Positions 1-10,167 of a stretch of 64,000 nt of DNA are shown here, in pieces; position 1 is the stretch's first letter, and the number at the start of each line of letters is the position of its first letter. The notes below the pieces were generated by a model. That model was not told the DNA's origin. It saw only the letters and a list, made by a program, of their open reading frames with translations, and made no database searches. This DNA comes from Stammera capleta_AF (GTDB lineage Bacteria; Pseudomonadota; Gammaproteobacteria; Enterobacterales; Enterobacteriaceae): positions 186,001-250,000 of the forward strand of contig CP144777.1 of the NCBI GenBank assembly GCA_036689265.1, given 5' to 3'. Both the position numbers and the translations under genes were made by a program.

Positions 1-1004
1 CTATAAATGATTTAATTAACGCTAAATCAGAAATAGAAATAGATTTAGCTATAAAATCATATAAAGGAATATTTTCTAAAAAAATAAAAAATATAATAAA
101 AAAAATAACAAAAACTAGAATAATAATAGAAAATAAAATTAATTTTCCTGAAGAAATGACTAATAATAACATTGAAAAAAAAACAAATAATGATATTAAA
201 AATATTTACAAAAAAATAAAATTAATTTTATATAAAACAAAAACAGGAAATTTAATTAAAAATGGTATTAAAATAATTATTATAGGAAAACCAAATGTAG
301 GAAAATCCAGTTTAATGAATATTATTACTAAAAAAAAAAATTCTATAGTTACTAATATAAAAGGAACAACAAGAGATATAATAAAAGATTTCATAAGTTT
401 AGAAAATACTGATATTGAAATATCAGATACAACAGGTATACATAAAACAAAAAATAAAATAGAAAAAATAGGAATTAAAAAAACATGGAAAGAAATAAAA
501 AAATCACAATTAATTTTATTTATTGAAAGTGCTGATAAAATAAACAAAAATAAAATAATTAACATTTATAAAAAAATTATTAAAAATAAATTAACAGAAA
601 AAAAACAAGTACTTTTAATAAGAAACAAAATAGATTTAACAAACGAAAAATATAAAATATATAAAATAAAAAAATACAAAATAATAAATATATCAATTAA
701 AAAAAATCTAGGATTAAACAATTTAAAAAAACAAATAAAAAAAATAATAAAAAACAATAATTACCCTGAAAATAATTTTATTGTCAAAGAAAGAAACATT
801 AAAACTATAAAAAAATCACTAAAATACATAACCAACATTAAAAATATTACTAAAAATTTTAAAGAAATTAATAAAAATTTAGATATAATATCTGAAAATT
901 TATTTTTATTAAACAAAAAATTAACATCCATCATAAATATAAAAGAAATAAATAATGAAAATATTTTAAAAAAAATATTTTCTAAATTTTGTATAGGAAA
1001 ATAA
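1..1004 (+). CDS. mnmE: tRNA modification GTPase MnmE (5' truncated by window edge)
   Basis: With MnmG, MnmE makes the cmnm5 modification of U34 in certain tRNAs. The frame is open from base 3 of the window, so the methionine at 156 is internal: the upstream residues (INDLINAKSEIEIDL) match the central helical domain. The G domain shows G1 GKPNVGKSS, G2 GTTRD, a G3-like DTTG and G4 NKID. The protein ends in the conserved C-terminal FCIGK, whose Cys is needed for activity in the family. Only the N-terminal folate-binding domain is outside the window. No frameshift is seen. It is followed after 56 bases by rluD on the same strand. Identification is firm. Confidence 0.95.
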   Translation, partial: INDLINAKSEIEIDLAIKSYKGIFSKKIKNIIKKITKTRIIIENKINFPEEMTNNNIEKKTNNDIKNIYKKIKLILYKTKTGNLIKNGIKIIIIGKPNVGKSSLMNIITKKKNSIVTNIKGTTRDIIKDFISLENTDIEISDTTGIHKTKNKIEKIGIKKTWKEIKKSQLILFIESADKINKNKIINIYKKIIKNKLTEKKQVLLIRNKIDLTNEKYKIYKIKKYKIINISIKKNLGLNNLKKQIKKIIKNNNYPENNFIVKERNIKTIKKSLKYITNIKNITKNFKEINKNLDIISENLFLLNKKLTSIINIKEINNENILKKIFSKFCIGK

Positions 1005-1060
1005 TATTTTTTCAATTATTTAATATACATAAATATTTTTAAAAAATAACTTCTAATAAA

Positions 1061-2008
1061 ATGATTATTAAAAAAATAATAAATTCAATAAAAATAAAAA
1101 GATTAGATTTATGTTTACTAAATATTTTAAAAAAATATTCAAGAAATCAGATTAAATATTTCATAAAAAATAAACAAATATACGTAAATAATATTGTTTG
1201 TATAAAACCAAGCAAAAAAATAAAAAAAAATAACATAATAACAATAAAAATTAATAAAACAAAAAAAATAATAAAACCAAAAAAACAAAATATATCTCTT
1301 AATATAATTTATGAAGATAAAAACATAATAATTATAAATAAAAAAAAAGGATTGGTAGTTCATCCAGGATCAGGTAACAACAATAATACATTAATGAATT
1401 CAATTATTTACCATTATCCAAATATATATAAAAATGTACCAAGATGTGGAATTATACACAGATTAGATAAAAATACTACCGGGTTACTAATAATTGCTAA
1501 AGATATAAAAACTTACAATATTTTAGTTAAAAAATTAAAAAAAAAAAAAATTAAAAGAATATATAAAACAATAGTATTAGGAAATATTAAAAAAAAAGGT
1601 TCAATAAATAAACCTATTTCAAGAAATAAATACAATAGAACAGAAATGTCAATTAATAAAAATGGCAAAAAAGCCTTAACATATTTTAAAATAATAGAAA
1701 AATTCAACTTTTGCACATTTTTGAAAATAATTTTAGATACAGGAAGAACACATCAAATAAGAGTTCATATGAAATATATAAAAAATCCAATATTAGGAGA
1801 CAAAATATATAATATTAAAAGCGGTTTTTTCGAAAAAAAAATAGAAAAATATATACCAAATGAAATTAAAAAATTAAACAGACAAGCATTACATGCATCT
1901 ACTTTAATATTCAATCACCCAATTAAAAAAACAAAAATTAATATTAGTTCACCATTACCACATGATATTTATAATATTTTATTTAAATTAAGATTAAAAA
2001 AAAAATAA
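1061..2008 (+). CDS. rluD: 23S rRNA pseudouridine synthase RluD
   Basis: RluD makes pseudouridines 1911, 1915 and 1917 in helix 69 of 23S rRNA. At 315 residues it is close to the E. coli protein (326). An S4-like RNA-binding region lies at about residues 15-65. The catalytic motif GIIHRLDKNTTGLL with its Asp follows a VVHPGSGN segment, and GRTHQIRVH marks the C-terminal part of the fold. The flanking VPRCGIIHRLDK resembles RluD more than RluC. It converges with ruvX, whose stop lies 4 bases further on. This is one of two large-subunit pseudouridine synthases in the window, the other being rluC at 14159. Confidence 0.92.
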   Translation: MIIKKIINSIKIKRLDLCLLNILKKYSRNQIKYFIKNKQIYVNNIVCIKPSKKIKKNNIITIKINKTKKIIKPKKQNISLNIIYEDKNIIIINKKKGLVVHPGSGNNNNTLMNSIIYHYPNIYKNVPRCGIIHRLDKNTTGLLIIAKDIKTYNILVKKLKKKKIKRIYKTIVLGNIKKKGSINKPISRNKYNRTEMSINKNGKKALTYFKIIEKFNFCTFLKIILDTGRTHQIRVHMKYIKNPILGDKIYNIKSGFFEKKIEKYIPNEIKKLNRQALHASTLIFNHPIKKTKINISSPLPHDIYNILFKLRLKKK

Positions 2009-2012
2009 ATTA

Positions 2013-2432
2013 CTAATAATTTAAATTCAACCATCTTTCTAAAATTAAAACAGCAGATATACTATGAACATTACATTTTTTTGAATAAATAGAATTATAA
2101 AACATAGAATTCTCTTTTATATAACTTCTAGCAGAACAAGAAGTAAAACTTTCATCTGAAAAAAATACCTTTAAATTATATTTAATTTTTAAAATACAAA
2201 CAAAATCTTTAATACTAGACGATAAAAATCTATCATTATTATGATTAAAACAAGGTTTACCAACTACTGCTTTCTTTATCAACCAAACATTAATTAATTC
2301 CTCTATACTATACCAATTAAGATTATTATTTTTTACATGGATACAAACAATGGGATTAGCTGTTTTAGTTATAGTTTGACCAATAGCTATACCAATATTT
2401 TTAATACCAAAATCAAAAGAAATAATAAACAT
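2013..2432 (-). CDS. ruvX: YqgF/RuvX family putative pre-16S rRNA nuclease
   Basis: This 139-residue protein has the length of E. coli YqgF (138). The family has an RNase H-like fold and is implicated in 5' maturation of 16S rRNA. It was earlier proposed as a Holliday junction resolvase. The start FIISFDFGIKNIGIAIGQ carries the first catalytic Asp (FDFG), and the central VGKP and FSDESFTS segments match conserved family blocks. The gene converges with rluD. It lies 57 bases downstream of pntB on the same strand and could share its transcript. Confidence 0.9.
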   Translation of the reverse strand: MFIISFDFGIKNIGIAIGQTITKTANPIVCIHVKNNNLNWYSIEELINVWLIKKAVVGKPCFNHNNDRFLSSSIKDFVCILKIKYNLKVFFSDESFTSCSARSYIKENSMFYNSIYSKKCNVHSISAVLILERWLNLNY

Positions 2433-2489
2433 AAAACACTTTTTTATTTAAATAAATATTTAAAAAAATTATTAAAAACATAAAATAAT

Positions 2490-3884
2490 TTACAATAAAT
2501 TAAAAATTTTAACTAAATTAAATTTAGCATCACCTAATAACAAACCAACATTTTTTCTCAAAAATATAGAATTATTTACTTTTGAATAACCTGTTGCATA
2601 ATTATAAAAATTCCTTTTTAATATTATTACAAATTTAGATTCCCATACTTTCAAAACAGGCATACCATATAAAATACAATTTTTATCATAAATAGATCTT
2701 GGATTTATTATATCATTAGCACCTATAACTAACACTAAATCATTTTCTGAAAATTTATCATTTATATCTTCTAAAGAATATACATATTTAGAAGAAATAT
2801 TAGACTCAGCTAATAAAACATTCATATGACCAGGCAACCTACCTGCAATTGGATGTACTGCAAATTTAACATTTAAATTATATTTTTTTATTAAAATATT
2901 TACAATTTTACCGATAATATATTGCGATTGAGATACAGCCATACCATAACCAGGAACAATAATAATAGATTTACTAGATAATAAAAAATCAACCACATTA
3001 TTAATATTATATTTAATTAATTTATTTTTTTTATTTTCAATATTATCAAATATATCTGTTTTTTTTTTTATGAAAATATTAAATATAATAACTTTATATA
3101 AAGATTTATTTATTAATTTACACATAATATTGGATAATAAAAATCCACATGATCCAGTTAAAGCTCCAATAACTATTAATAAATTATTATCTAAAACAAA
3201 ACCAGATATTGAATTAACCAAACCAGAATACGAATTTAATAATGATATTAAAATAGAAACATCAGAAATATTTACATTTACAACTAAAACATAACCTAAA
3301 AACAAACTCAACAAACTAATTAAAAAATATAAATATTTAAAATACAAATAATGTTTTAAATTGAAAAAAAATAAAATTAAAACAAATAAAATTAACAAAC
3401 TAAATATAAAAATATTTTTATTAATTAAAAATTTATTTTTAAATAAAAAAATATTTCTTAATATAAAAAAAGAAACTAAAGAACCTATAAAAGTTACAGA
3501 ACCTATAATATTACCTAAAATTATTTCAAATATAAATAATTTATTTAATAAAATATTTTTATTTAAATTATTAAAACTTATAACCATAGAAGAAAAACCA
3601 ACAAAACTATGAAATAAAGAAATTAATTCAGGAACCTGTGATATATTTATCTTTTTAGAAATATATATACCTAATATTCCACCAATAATTATTACCAATA
3701 AACACAAAAATAAATTATTTAAATTTAAAAAATATAAACTAGTAACTAAAAAAGAAACAACCATTCCTAATATTCCAAAATAACATCCTTTAATTGAACT
3801 ATTTACATTATTAAAAAATGATAAGCATAATATAAAAAATAATATAGAATAAACATTAAATACATGTACAATTTTGTTAAACAT
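2490..3884 (-). CDS. pntB: NAD(P) transhydrogenase subunit beta
   Basis: PntB is the membrane and NADP(H)-binding subunit of the proton-translocating transhydrogenase, which reduces NADP+ with NADH using the proton gradient. It has 464 residues (E. coli 462). Many hydrophobic helices fill the first half. The C-terminal NADP-binding domain shows VPGYGMAVSQSQY, HPIAGRLPGHMNVLLAE and VLVIGANDIINP, all highly conserved. The start codon sits just after the pntA TAG stop, and that stop overlaps the AGGT ribosome-binding sequence, so translation is probably coupled. Plus-strand open frames inside it are shadows. Confidence 0.97.
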   Translation of the reverse strand: MFNKIVHVFNVYSILFFILCLSFFNNVNSSIKGCYFGILGMVVSFLVTSLYFLNLNNLFLCLLVIIIGGILGIYISKKINISQVPELISLFHSFVGFSSMVISFNNLNKNILLNKLFIFEIILGNIIGSVTFIGSLVSFFILRNIFLFKNKFLINKNIFIFSLLILFVLILFFFNLKHYLYFKYLYFLISLLSLFLGYVLVVNVNISDVSILISLLNSYSGLVNSISGFVLDNNLLIVIGALTGSCGFLLSNIMCKLINKSLYKVIIFNIFIKKKTDIFDNIENKKNKLIKYNINNVVDFLLSSKSIIIVPGYGMAVSQSQYIIGKIVNILIKKYNLNVKFAVHPIAGRLPGHMNVLLAESNISSKYVYSLEDINDKFSENDLVLVIGANDIINPRSIYDKNCILYGMPVLKVWESKFVIILKRNFYNYATGYSKVNNSIFLRKNVGLLLGDAKFNLVKIFNLL

Positions 3885-3891
3885 AAAATAC

Positions 3892-5412
3892 CTAATTATT
3901 ATTATTAAACATTTTTAACATACGTATAGTAATATAAAAACCAGAAAAAACATTAATGCTTACTAAAAATAAAGATATAAAAGATATAAATTTATTAATA
4001 AAGTTATTTAAATAATTTACTTGTATTAAACAACCAACAAAAATTATTCCAGATATAGCATTAGTCAATGATATTAATGGAGTATGTAAAGAATGATCTA
4101 TATTATTAATTAATTTATAACCTAATAAAAAAGATAAAATAAATATATTTAAATTATTAAAAAAATTTAAAGAATAATAATTCAAGAAAAAAAAAGATAA
4201 AAAAACAAAAAAAAATACAGTAAATATTTTATAAAATAAAAATTTATTAATTTTATATTTATATAAATAAAAAAAATTACTTTTTACTTTTAATTTATGT
4301 TCTTGTTCTTGTTTATTTTTAAACAAAAAATCACTTTTAAATTCATTAATTATTTTTTTTTTATATATTATACCATTATTAATTAATGTAACATCATTAA
4401 TCATTACATCATTAAAATTAAAATACATTTTCTTTTTTTTATCATCAAATATAAATTTTAAAAAATTAAATAAATTATTACTACATAAAAAAGATGATAA
4501 TTTTGGCATCAATCTACTATAATCATAATAACTAATTACTTTAATACCATTTTTTAATTCATAAATTGAATCATATACTTCTAAATCATAATATATATTA
4601 CTTTTTACAGATAAATCTACAATAATACTATTATTGTCCATTAACATAAACAATTCATTAGTTATATATTTAAATAAATTATTATTTTTATTAGATACAG
4701 TTATAATAATTAAATTGAAATTCATTATATTTCTTAACAAATAATCATTAAAATCAATATATAAATTATTTATCTTAATAAATTTGGCACCCAAACTTTT
4801 TACTTGATCTTCAGTTTCTTTTCTAATATCATAAGCATAAATATCAGCTCCTAAAGTTTTTAATAAACTCATAGATGACAAACCAGAAACTCCAACCCCA
4901 ATTATTAATACCTTTACTGCAGGTATTATTCCTGAAAAAACTATTTGGTTTGAAAAAATACTTTTATATAAATACAAAGCTTCAACTACAGCTCTATATC
5001 CAGATATATAAGAAATAGAACTAACTATATCCATATATTGATATTTAGATAAACGAGGAATATTATTTAATACAATTAATGTAACTTTTTTTTCTTTAAA
5101 AATATGTAAATATTCTTTATATTTTTCAGAAATATTAAAACAAATTAATTTACAATTTAATTTTAAAAAACATAATTTTTTAAAATTAATAAAATTAAAT
5201 ACTAAAATTATATCTTTACTAAATATATTATTTTTATTTTCTATAACAGCACCACTTTTTATATATAATTCATCCTTAAAACCAGATAATAATCCTGCAT
5301 TATTTTCAATATAAATATTAAAACCTAAACTTATTAATTTAGATACAGTTTCAGGAACAATAAAAACTTTATTTTCTTTTTTTTCTTCTTTTAAAATACC
5401 TATAGATAGCAT
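3892..5412 (-). CDS. pntA: NAD(P) transhydrogenase subunit alpha
   Basis: PntA binds NAD(H) and contributes membrane helices to the transhydrogenase. At 506 residues it is close to E. coli (510). The N-terminal alanine-dehydrogenase-like half has GYRAVVEA and the Rossmann motif VLIIGVGVSGLSS, followed by LGADIYAYDIR. The C-terminal membrane part keeps HSLHTPLISLTNAISGII and ends in RMLKMF. The linker region (about 345-400) is poorly conserved and Lys/Phe rich. An AGGT sits upstream of the ATG. The gene is divergent from ldhA across a 230-base AT-rich gap and forms an operon with pntB. Confidence 0.96.
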   Translation of the reverse strand: MLSIGILKEEKKENKVFIVPETVSKLISLGFNIYIENNAGLLSGFKDELYIKSGAVIENKNNIFSKDIILVFNFINFKKLCFLKLNCKLICFNISEKYKEYLHIFKEKKVTLIVLNNIPRLSKYQYMDIVSSISYISGYRAVVEALYLYKSIFSNQIVFSGIIPAVKVLIIGVGVSGLSSMSLLKTLGADIYAYDIRKETEDQVKSLGAKFIKINNLYIDFNDYLLRNIMNFNLIIITVSNKNNNLFKYITNELFMLMDNNSIIVDLSVKSNIYYDLEVYDSIYELKNGIKVISYYDYSRLMPKLSSFLCSNNLFNFLKFIFDDKKKKMYFNFNDVMINDVTLINNGIIYKKKIINEFKSDFLFKNKQEQEHKLKVKSNFFYLYKYKINKFLFYKIFTVFFFVFLSFFFLNYYSLNFFNNLNIFILSFLLGYKLINNIDHSLHTPLISLTNAISGIIFVGCLIQVNYLNNFINKFISFISLFLVSINVFSGFYITIRMLKMFNNNN

Positions 5413-5642
5413 AAAATTACCTAAAAATATGTATATATATAAAATATATTTTTAATATAATTAAAATTAAATTAATCATTAATTAATCAAATAATATATA
5501 ATAACATATAAAAATTGAATTAATTTTTAATTATTAAAATCTAAATATTTATTAATTATTAATACTTAATGAAAAAAAAATTAACATTAAATATATTTAG
5601 ATACTATTAAAACATAATAAATAAAATAAAAAGTTTAAAACA

Positions 5643-6644
5643 ATGAAAAAAATAATATTATTCAGTTGTAATAAATACGATATAAAATACTTTAATAAAA
5701 TAAATAAAAAATATAATTTTGACATCACATATACAAAAAAAACATTAAATAAAAAAAATATAAATCTAGCAAAAGGATACAACCATATATCAATTTTTGT
5801 TAATGACAATGTATATGACGAAGAAATAATATTAAAATTAAAAGAATTAAATATAAAAACAATAGCATTAAGATGTGCAGGATTTAATAATGTAAATTTA
5901 ATATTAACAAAAAAATACAATATTAAAGTAATAAATGTTAAATCTTATTCACCGGAATCTATTGCTGAATATACATTAGGATTAATATTAAATTTAAATA
6001 GAAAAATACACCATGCATATCAATATACAAGAAACAAAAATTTTTCATTAAAAAATTTAATAGGTAATAATTTACATGGAAAAACTATTGGAATAATTGG
6101 TACAGGAAAAATAGGATTATCATTGATTAAAATACTATATGGTTTTAAAGTAAATATTTTAGCATATGATATTATAAAATCAAAAGAAGCAGAAAAATTA
6201 GGTACAAAATATTTTGATTTTAAATATGTATTAAAAAAATCAGATATAATAAGTTTGCATTGTCCATATAATAAAAATAATCATCATATGATAAATGATA
6301 AAACAATAAAATATCTTAAAAAAAATGTCATATTAATTAATACAAGTAGAGGTGAATTAATAAAAACATCTTCAATAATAAAAGCAATAAAAAATAAAAA
6401 AATAAAATCCTTAGCTATAGATGTATATGAAAATGAAAAAAAATATTTTTTTAAAGATAATTACAAAAAAATAATAAAAGATGATAATTTAAATATATTA
6501 TTATCATATAATAATGTAATAATAACTAGTCATCAAGCATATTTTACAAAAGAATCATTATTAAATATAACAAAAACAACATTAAAAAATATAAATAAAA
6601 TTTCTTTAAATAAAAAATGTAATGATTGTATTAATGAACTTTAA
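5643..6644 (+). CDS. ldhA: D-lactate dehydrogenase (fermentative)
   Basis: LdhA reduces pyruvate to D-lactate with NADH. It has 333 residues (E. coli 329). Strong landmarks are IALRCAGFNNV near the N-terminal third, the NAD-binding GIIGTGKIG, the Arg motif NTSRGELI, the Glu in DVYENEKKYFF, and the catalytic His in TSHQAYF. It is divergent from pntA. With pfkA, fbaA and pgk also in the window, it points to lactate fermentation as an NADH outlet. Its nearest relative among 2-hydroxyacid dehydrogenases is clearly LdhA and not SerA or PdxB. Confidence 0.95.
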   Translation: MKKIILFSCNKYDIKYFNKINKKYNFDITYTKKTLNKKNINLAKGYNHISIFVNDNVYDEEIILKLKELNIKTIALRCAGFNNVNLILTKKYNIKVINVKSYSPESIAEYTLGLILNLNRKIHHAYQYTRNKNFSLKNLIGNNLHGKTIGIIGTGKIGLSLIKILYGFKVNILAYDIIKSKEAEKLGTKYFDFKYVLKKSDIISLHCPYNKNNHHMINDKTIKYLKKNVILINTSRGELIKTSSIIKAIKNKKIKSLAIDVYENEKKYFFKDNYKKIIKDDNLNILLSYNNVIITSHQAYFTKESLLNITKTTLKNINKISLNKKCNDCINEL

Positions 6645-6757
6645 ATAAAAATGTTTTAAAAAATTATTAATAATATTTAAAATTAATAAAAAGTAGAATT
6701 TAATTATTTTAATAACATTAAATTAATTAAATACACAAAGTTATTTATACACAAAAC

Positions 6758-8164
6758 ATGTCTAAAAAAAAAAATATTTTTAAAAAATTATTTAAATATA
6801 AAGAAGGATTTTACACAAAATTAAAAACAAAAGAAATAAAAAAAGGAATAAATAAAAATATTATTAAAAAAATATCAAAAATAAAAAAAGAACCATCATG
6901 GATGCTTAAAATAAGATTAAAAGCATATAAAATATGGAAAAAAATGAATGAACCACATTGGTTAAACGCAAAATATAAAAAAATAAATTATCAAAATTAC
7001 AAATACTATTCAGCACCAAAAAAATCAAAAAAAAAAAATAATGGTGATTTTTTTACTAAAAAAGTTGAACATACTTTTAATAAATTAGGAATATTAAAAA
7101 AAAAAGCAGTAGATATAATATTTGATTCAGTTTCAGTAAAAACAAAATATGAAGAAAAATTATCTAAATTAGGTATTATTTTTTGTTCTTTTAATAAAGC
7201 TATAAAAAAATATCCAAAACTTATAAAAAAATATATCTGTAAAGTAGTTCCAATAAATGATAATTTTTTTTCAACATTAAATACAGCTGTATTATCAGAT
7301 GGAACTTTTATATATATTCCAAAAAACATAAAATGTCCTATAGAATTATCTAGTTATTTTAGAATAAACTCTAAAAACACAAATCAATTTGAAAGAACAT
7401 TAATTATTTTAAAAAAAAATAGTTATCTAGAATACTTAGAAGGTTGTTCTTCACCAACAAGAAAAAAACATCAATTACATGCAGCAGTAGTTGAAATTAT
7501 ACTACATAAAAAATCAGAAATAAAATATTCTACAGTTCAAAACTGGTCATTAGGCAACAAAAAACAAAAAGGGGGTATATATAATTTTGTTACTAAAAGA
7601 TGTTTATGTAAAGAAAAAAAAAGTAAAATATCATGGATCCAATTAGAAATTGGATCATCAATAACTTGGAAATATCCAAGTACAATATTATTAGGAAATA
7701 ACTCATTATCAAATTTTAATTCTATCTCAATAACAAAACTTAATCAACAATCAGATACTGGTACAAAAGTTATACATATAGGAAAAAAAACAAAATCTTT
7801 AATATTTTCAAAAAGTATATCAATGAACCATAGTAAAAATACTTACAGAAGTTTAATAAAAATAAATAAAAAATCCAATAAATCAAAAAATTTTACACAA
7901 TGTAATTCATTAATTATAGGAAATAACTGTAGTTCACATGCTTTTCCTAAAATAAAATCAAAAAATAAAAATTCAGTTATTGAACATGAAACAAGTTCTA
8001 CCTATATTAAAGATGAACAAATATTTTTTTTACAACAAAGAGGAATAAATTATAATGATTCAATATCTATGATAATTCAAGGATTTTGCAAAAATATAAT
8101 AAATTTATTACCACTAGATTTTTCTTTAGAAATACAAGAAATTTTATATAATAATTTAAAATAA
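6758..8164 (+). CDS. sufB: Fe-S cluster assembly scaffold protein SufB
   Basis: SufB is the scaffold of the SufBC2D complex on which Fe-S clusters are built. It has 468 residues against 495 in E. coli. The main loss is the Cys-rich loop after YYSAP. Conserved blocks include EGFYTKL, EPSWMLKIRLKAY, IFDSVSV, LSDGTFIYIPK, EYLEGCSSPTRKKHQLHAAV and STVQNW. The functionally important Cys in FTQCNSLIIG and Glu in IEHETSS are present. It is first in sufBCDSE. No sufA precedes it: only 113 bases of non-coding AT-rich sequence lie between ldhA and sufB. Confidence 0.97.
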   Translation: MSKKKNIFKKLFKYKEGFYTKLKTKEIKKGINKNIIKKISKIKKEPSWMLKIRLKAYKIWKKMNEPHWLNAKYKKINYQNYKYYSAPKKSKKKNNGDFFTKKVEHTFNKLGILKKKAVDIIFDSVSVKTKYEEKLSKLGIIFCSFNKAIKKYPKLIKKYICKVVPINDNFFSTLNTAVLSDGTFIYIPKNIKCPIELSSYFRINSKNTNQFERTLIILKKNSYLEYLEGCSSPTRKKHQLHAAVVEIILHKKSEIKYSTVQNWSLGNKKQKGGIYNFVTKRCLCKEKKSKISWIQLEIGSSITWKYPSTILLGNNSLSNFNSISITKLNQQSDTGTKVIHIGKKTKSLIFSKSISMNHSKNTYRSLIKINKKSNKSKNFTQCNSLIIGNNCSSHAFPKIKSKNKNSVIEHETSSTYIKDEQIFFLQQRGINYNDSISMIIQGFCKNIINLLPLDFSLEIQEILYNNLK

Positions 8165-8173
8165 AATAAAAAA

Positions 8174-8878
8174 ATGTGTTTAATTAAAATTAAAAATTTA
8201 TACGTTAAAATAAATAATCAATTAATTTTAAAAAATTTAAATTTAAAAATAAATAAAGGTGAAATACATGTATTAATGGGACAAAATGGATCAGGAAAAA
8301 GTACTTTATCATTAACATTAGCAGGTCATAAAAAATATAAAATTATAAAAGGGGATATTTTATTTAAAAATAAAAATATAAATAAATATTCAATAGAAAA
8401 AAGAGCACAAAAAGGTATATTTGTTTCTTTACAAAATAATATAGAAATACCAGGATTAAACAATACAATTTTTTTATTTAAATCTACAAATTCAATAAGA
8501 AAATACAGAAATAAAAAAGAATTTGATTTCTTTGTATTTAAAAAAAAATTAAATAAAAAAATAAATAAAATAAATTATTCATCAAAACTACTTAATAGAT
8601 CATTAAATAAAGGATTTTCAGGTGGTGAAAAAAAAAAAAATGATATTTTACAAATTCTATTACTTAAACCAAAATTAATTATTTTAGATGAAATAGATTC
8701 AGGTTTAGATACAAAAAATTTAAAATTAATTACAAATATAATAAATAACTTAAAAACAAAAAATAAATCATTCATAATAATAACACATTACAAAAAAATA
8801 TTAAATTTTTTAAAAATAAATCAAATACATACAATAAATAACGGAACAATAATTAAATCTATAAAAAAAATTAAATAA
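8174..8878 (+). CDS. sufC: Fe-S cluster assembly ATPase SufC
   Basis: SufC is the ABC-type ATPase that drives conformational change in SufBC2D. It has 234 residues (E. coli 248), shortened at the C-terminus. Walker A is GQNGSGKST, the signature is GFSGGEKKKND with the family-typical K/R-N-D, Walker B is LIILDEIDSGLD, and the switch His is in IITHYKK. The Q-loop region reads LQNNIEIPG. It begins 9 bases after sufB, so co-transcription is likely. No membrane segment is present, as expected for a soluble ABC ATPase. Confidence 0.97.
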   Translation: MCLIKIKNLYVKINNQLILKNLNLKINKGEIHVLMGQNGSGKSTLSLTLAGHKKYKIIKGDILFKNKNINKYSIEKRAQKGIFVSLQNNIEIPGLNNTIFLFKSTNSIRKYRNKKEFDFFVFKKKLNKKINKINYSSKLLNRSLNKGFSGGEKKKNDILQILLLKPKLIILDEIDSGLDTKNLKLITNIINNLKTKNKSFIIITHYKKILNFLKINQIHTINNGTIIKSIKKIK

Positions 8879-8891
8879 AAATAAATAAATT

Positions 8892-10166
8892 ATGAATGAT
8901 ATAAAAAAAACAAATTTAAATCTAATAAAAAAACTAAAATATTTATTTAAAAAAAATAATTATTTGATAACTTTAAATAAAAAAAAATATTTTTTAAATT
9001 TATTAAAAAATATAAAAAAAAATAAAAAACAAAAAAAAATAAATCTCTTAAATATAATTTTCTTAAAAAAAAAAAATTATATACCAAATAAAATAAAAAA
9101 AACATTAAATATATTATTAAATATTAAAAAAAAAATCATAAAAATAAAATCTATAAAAATAATATTTATAAATGGATATTTAATATATATTCCACAAAAA
9201 AAATATATAAATAAAATATTAAATATATATATAAATAAAAAATTAAAACAAAAAAAACCATTTTCATTTAATAAAAAAATAAATGATTTTGTTCACTTAA
9301 ACAACAGTTTTATTAATCAAATAGTTGATATAAATATAAAAAAAAATAAAAACATAAAATTACCAATATATATTATTATTGTAAATAATTACAAAACAAA
9401 AAATACAATTAACAATTATTCAATAAATATAAAAATAAAAAAAAATACAAAAGTATCTTTTATAGAACATAATTTGTCTTTTAATAAAAATTTTTGTTAT
9501 TTAAATAACAATATAAATATATCTATACAAAAAAAATCATCAATAAATTACCATAGAATTATAAATTTAAATAATAAATCATTTTTTTTTTCTAATGAAA
9601 AAATAAATTTAAAAGCAAAATCTAATTTTGAAAAAAAAATTTTTATGTTAAAATCTAACAAGATAAATATAAATACACATGTTAATTTAAAAAAAAAATC
9701 TTTTATAAAAATAAACAGTGTTTCTTTAATTCAAAAAAAAAATAATTTTAAATATAAAATATACTTATTACATAAACAAAAAAAATCTAAAAGTTATCAA
9801 CAACATAAAAATATATTTTTAAATAAAGGAAAATTTATATTTAACGGATTAATAAAAATACATAAAAAAGCAAAAAAAAGTAAATCTACTATAGAAAATA
9901 ATAATCTATGCATAAATAAAAATTTTAATTTAACAAGTTATCCTAAATTAAAAATATATAATAAAAATTCAATTTGTAATCATAAATGTACAATAAATAA
10001 AATAGAAAAAAAACATATTTTATTACTTTTAATGAGAGGTATTAATAAAAAACAAATAAAAAAAATACTATCTTTATCTTTTTTAAATGAAATAATAAAT
10101 AATATTAAAGAAAAAAAAATAAAAAATATAATTAATAACATTATTACCAAAAATATATATCTATAA
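8892..10166 (+). CDS. sufD: Fe-S cluster assembly protein SufD
   Basis: SufD pairs with SufB in SufBC2D and is needed for iron delivery. It has 424 residues (E. coli 423). The sequence is highly diverged and Lys/Asn/Ile rich, but position in the operon, length and the C-terminal core identify it. IENNNLCINKN and SICNHKCTINKIEKKH keep the His known to be important in SufD, followed by LLMRGINKKQIKKIL. It is the fastest-evolving gene of the operon, consistent with a structural role under relaxed constraint. It ends one base before sufS. Confidence 0.93.
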   Translation: MNDIKKTNLNLIKKLKYLFKKNNYLITLNKKKYFLNLLKNIKKNKKQKKINLLNIIFLKKKNYIPNKIKKTLNILLNIKKKIIKIKSIKIIFINGYLIYIPQKKYINKILNIYINKKLKQKKPFSFNKKINDFVHLNNSFINQIVDINIKKNKNIKLPIYIIIVNNYKTKNTINNYSINIKIKKNTKVSFIEHNLSFNKNFCYLNNNINISIQKKSSINYHRIINLNNKSFFFSNEKINLKAKSNFEKKIFMLKSNKININTHVNLKKKSFIKINSVSLIQKKNNFKYKIYLLHKQKKSKSYQQHKNIFLNKGKFIFNGLIKIHKKAKKSKSTIENNNLCINKNFNLTSYPKLKIYNKNSICNHKCTINKIEKKHILLLLMRGINKKQIKKILSLSFLNEIINNIKEKKIKNIINNIITKNIYL

Positions 10167-10167
10167 A

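Noticed and set aside
3070..3612. Two plus-strand open frames of 74 and 83 codons
   Set aside because: They are antisense to the membrane region of pntB, where A+T bias leaves stops rare.
5413..5642. FNR-like half sites (TTGAT) between pntA and ldhA
   Set aside because: The dyad has at least two mismatches and TTGAT-like words are common in A/T-rich sequence.
6745..6753. TTATACACA, a match to the DnaA box consensus, just before sufB, with a second TACACAAA 15 bases upstream
   Set aside because: Matches to TTATNCACA are expected a few times by chance at this composition, and no origin-like cluster or dnaA/gidA context is present.
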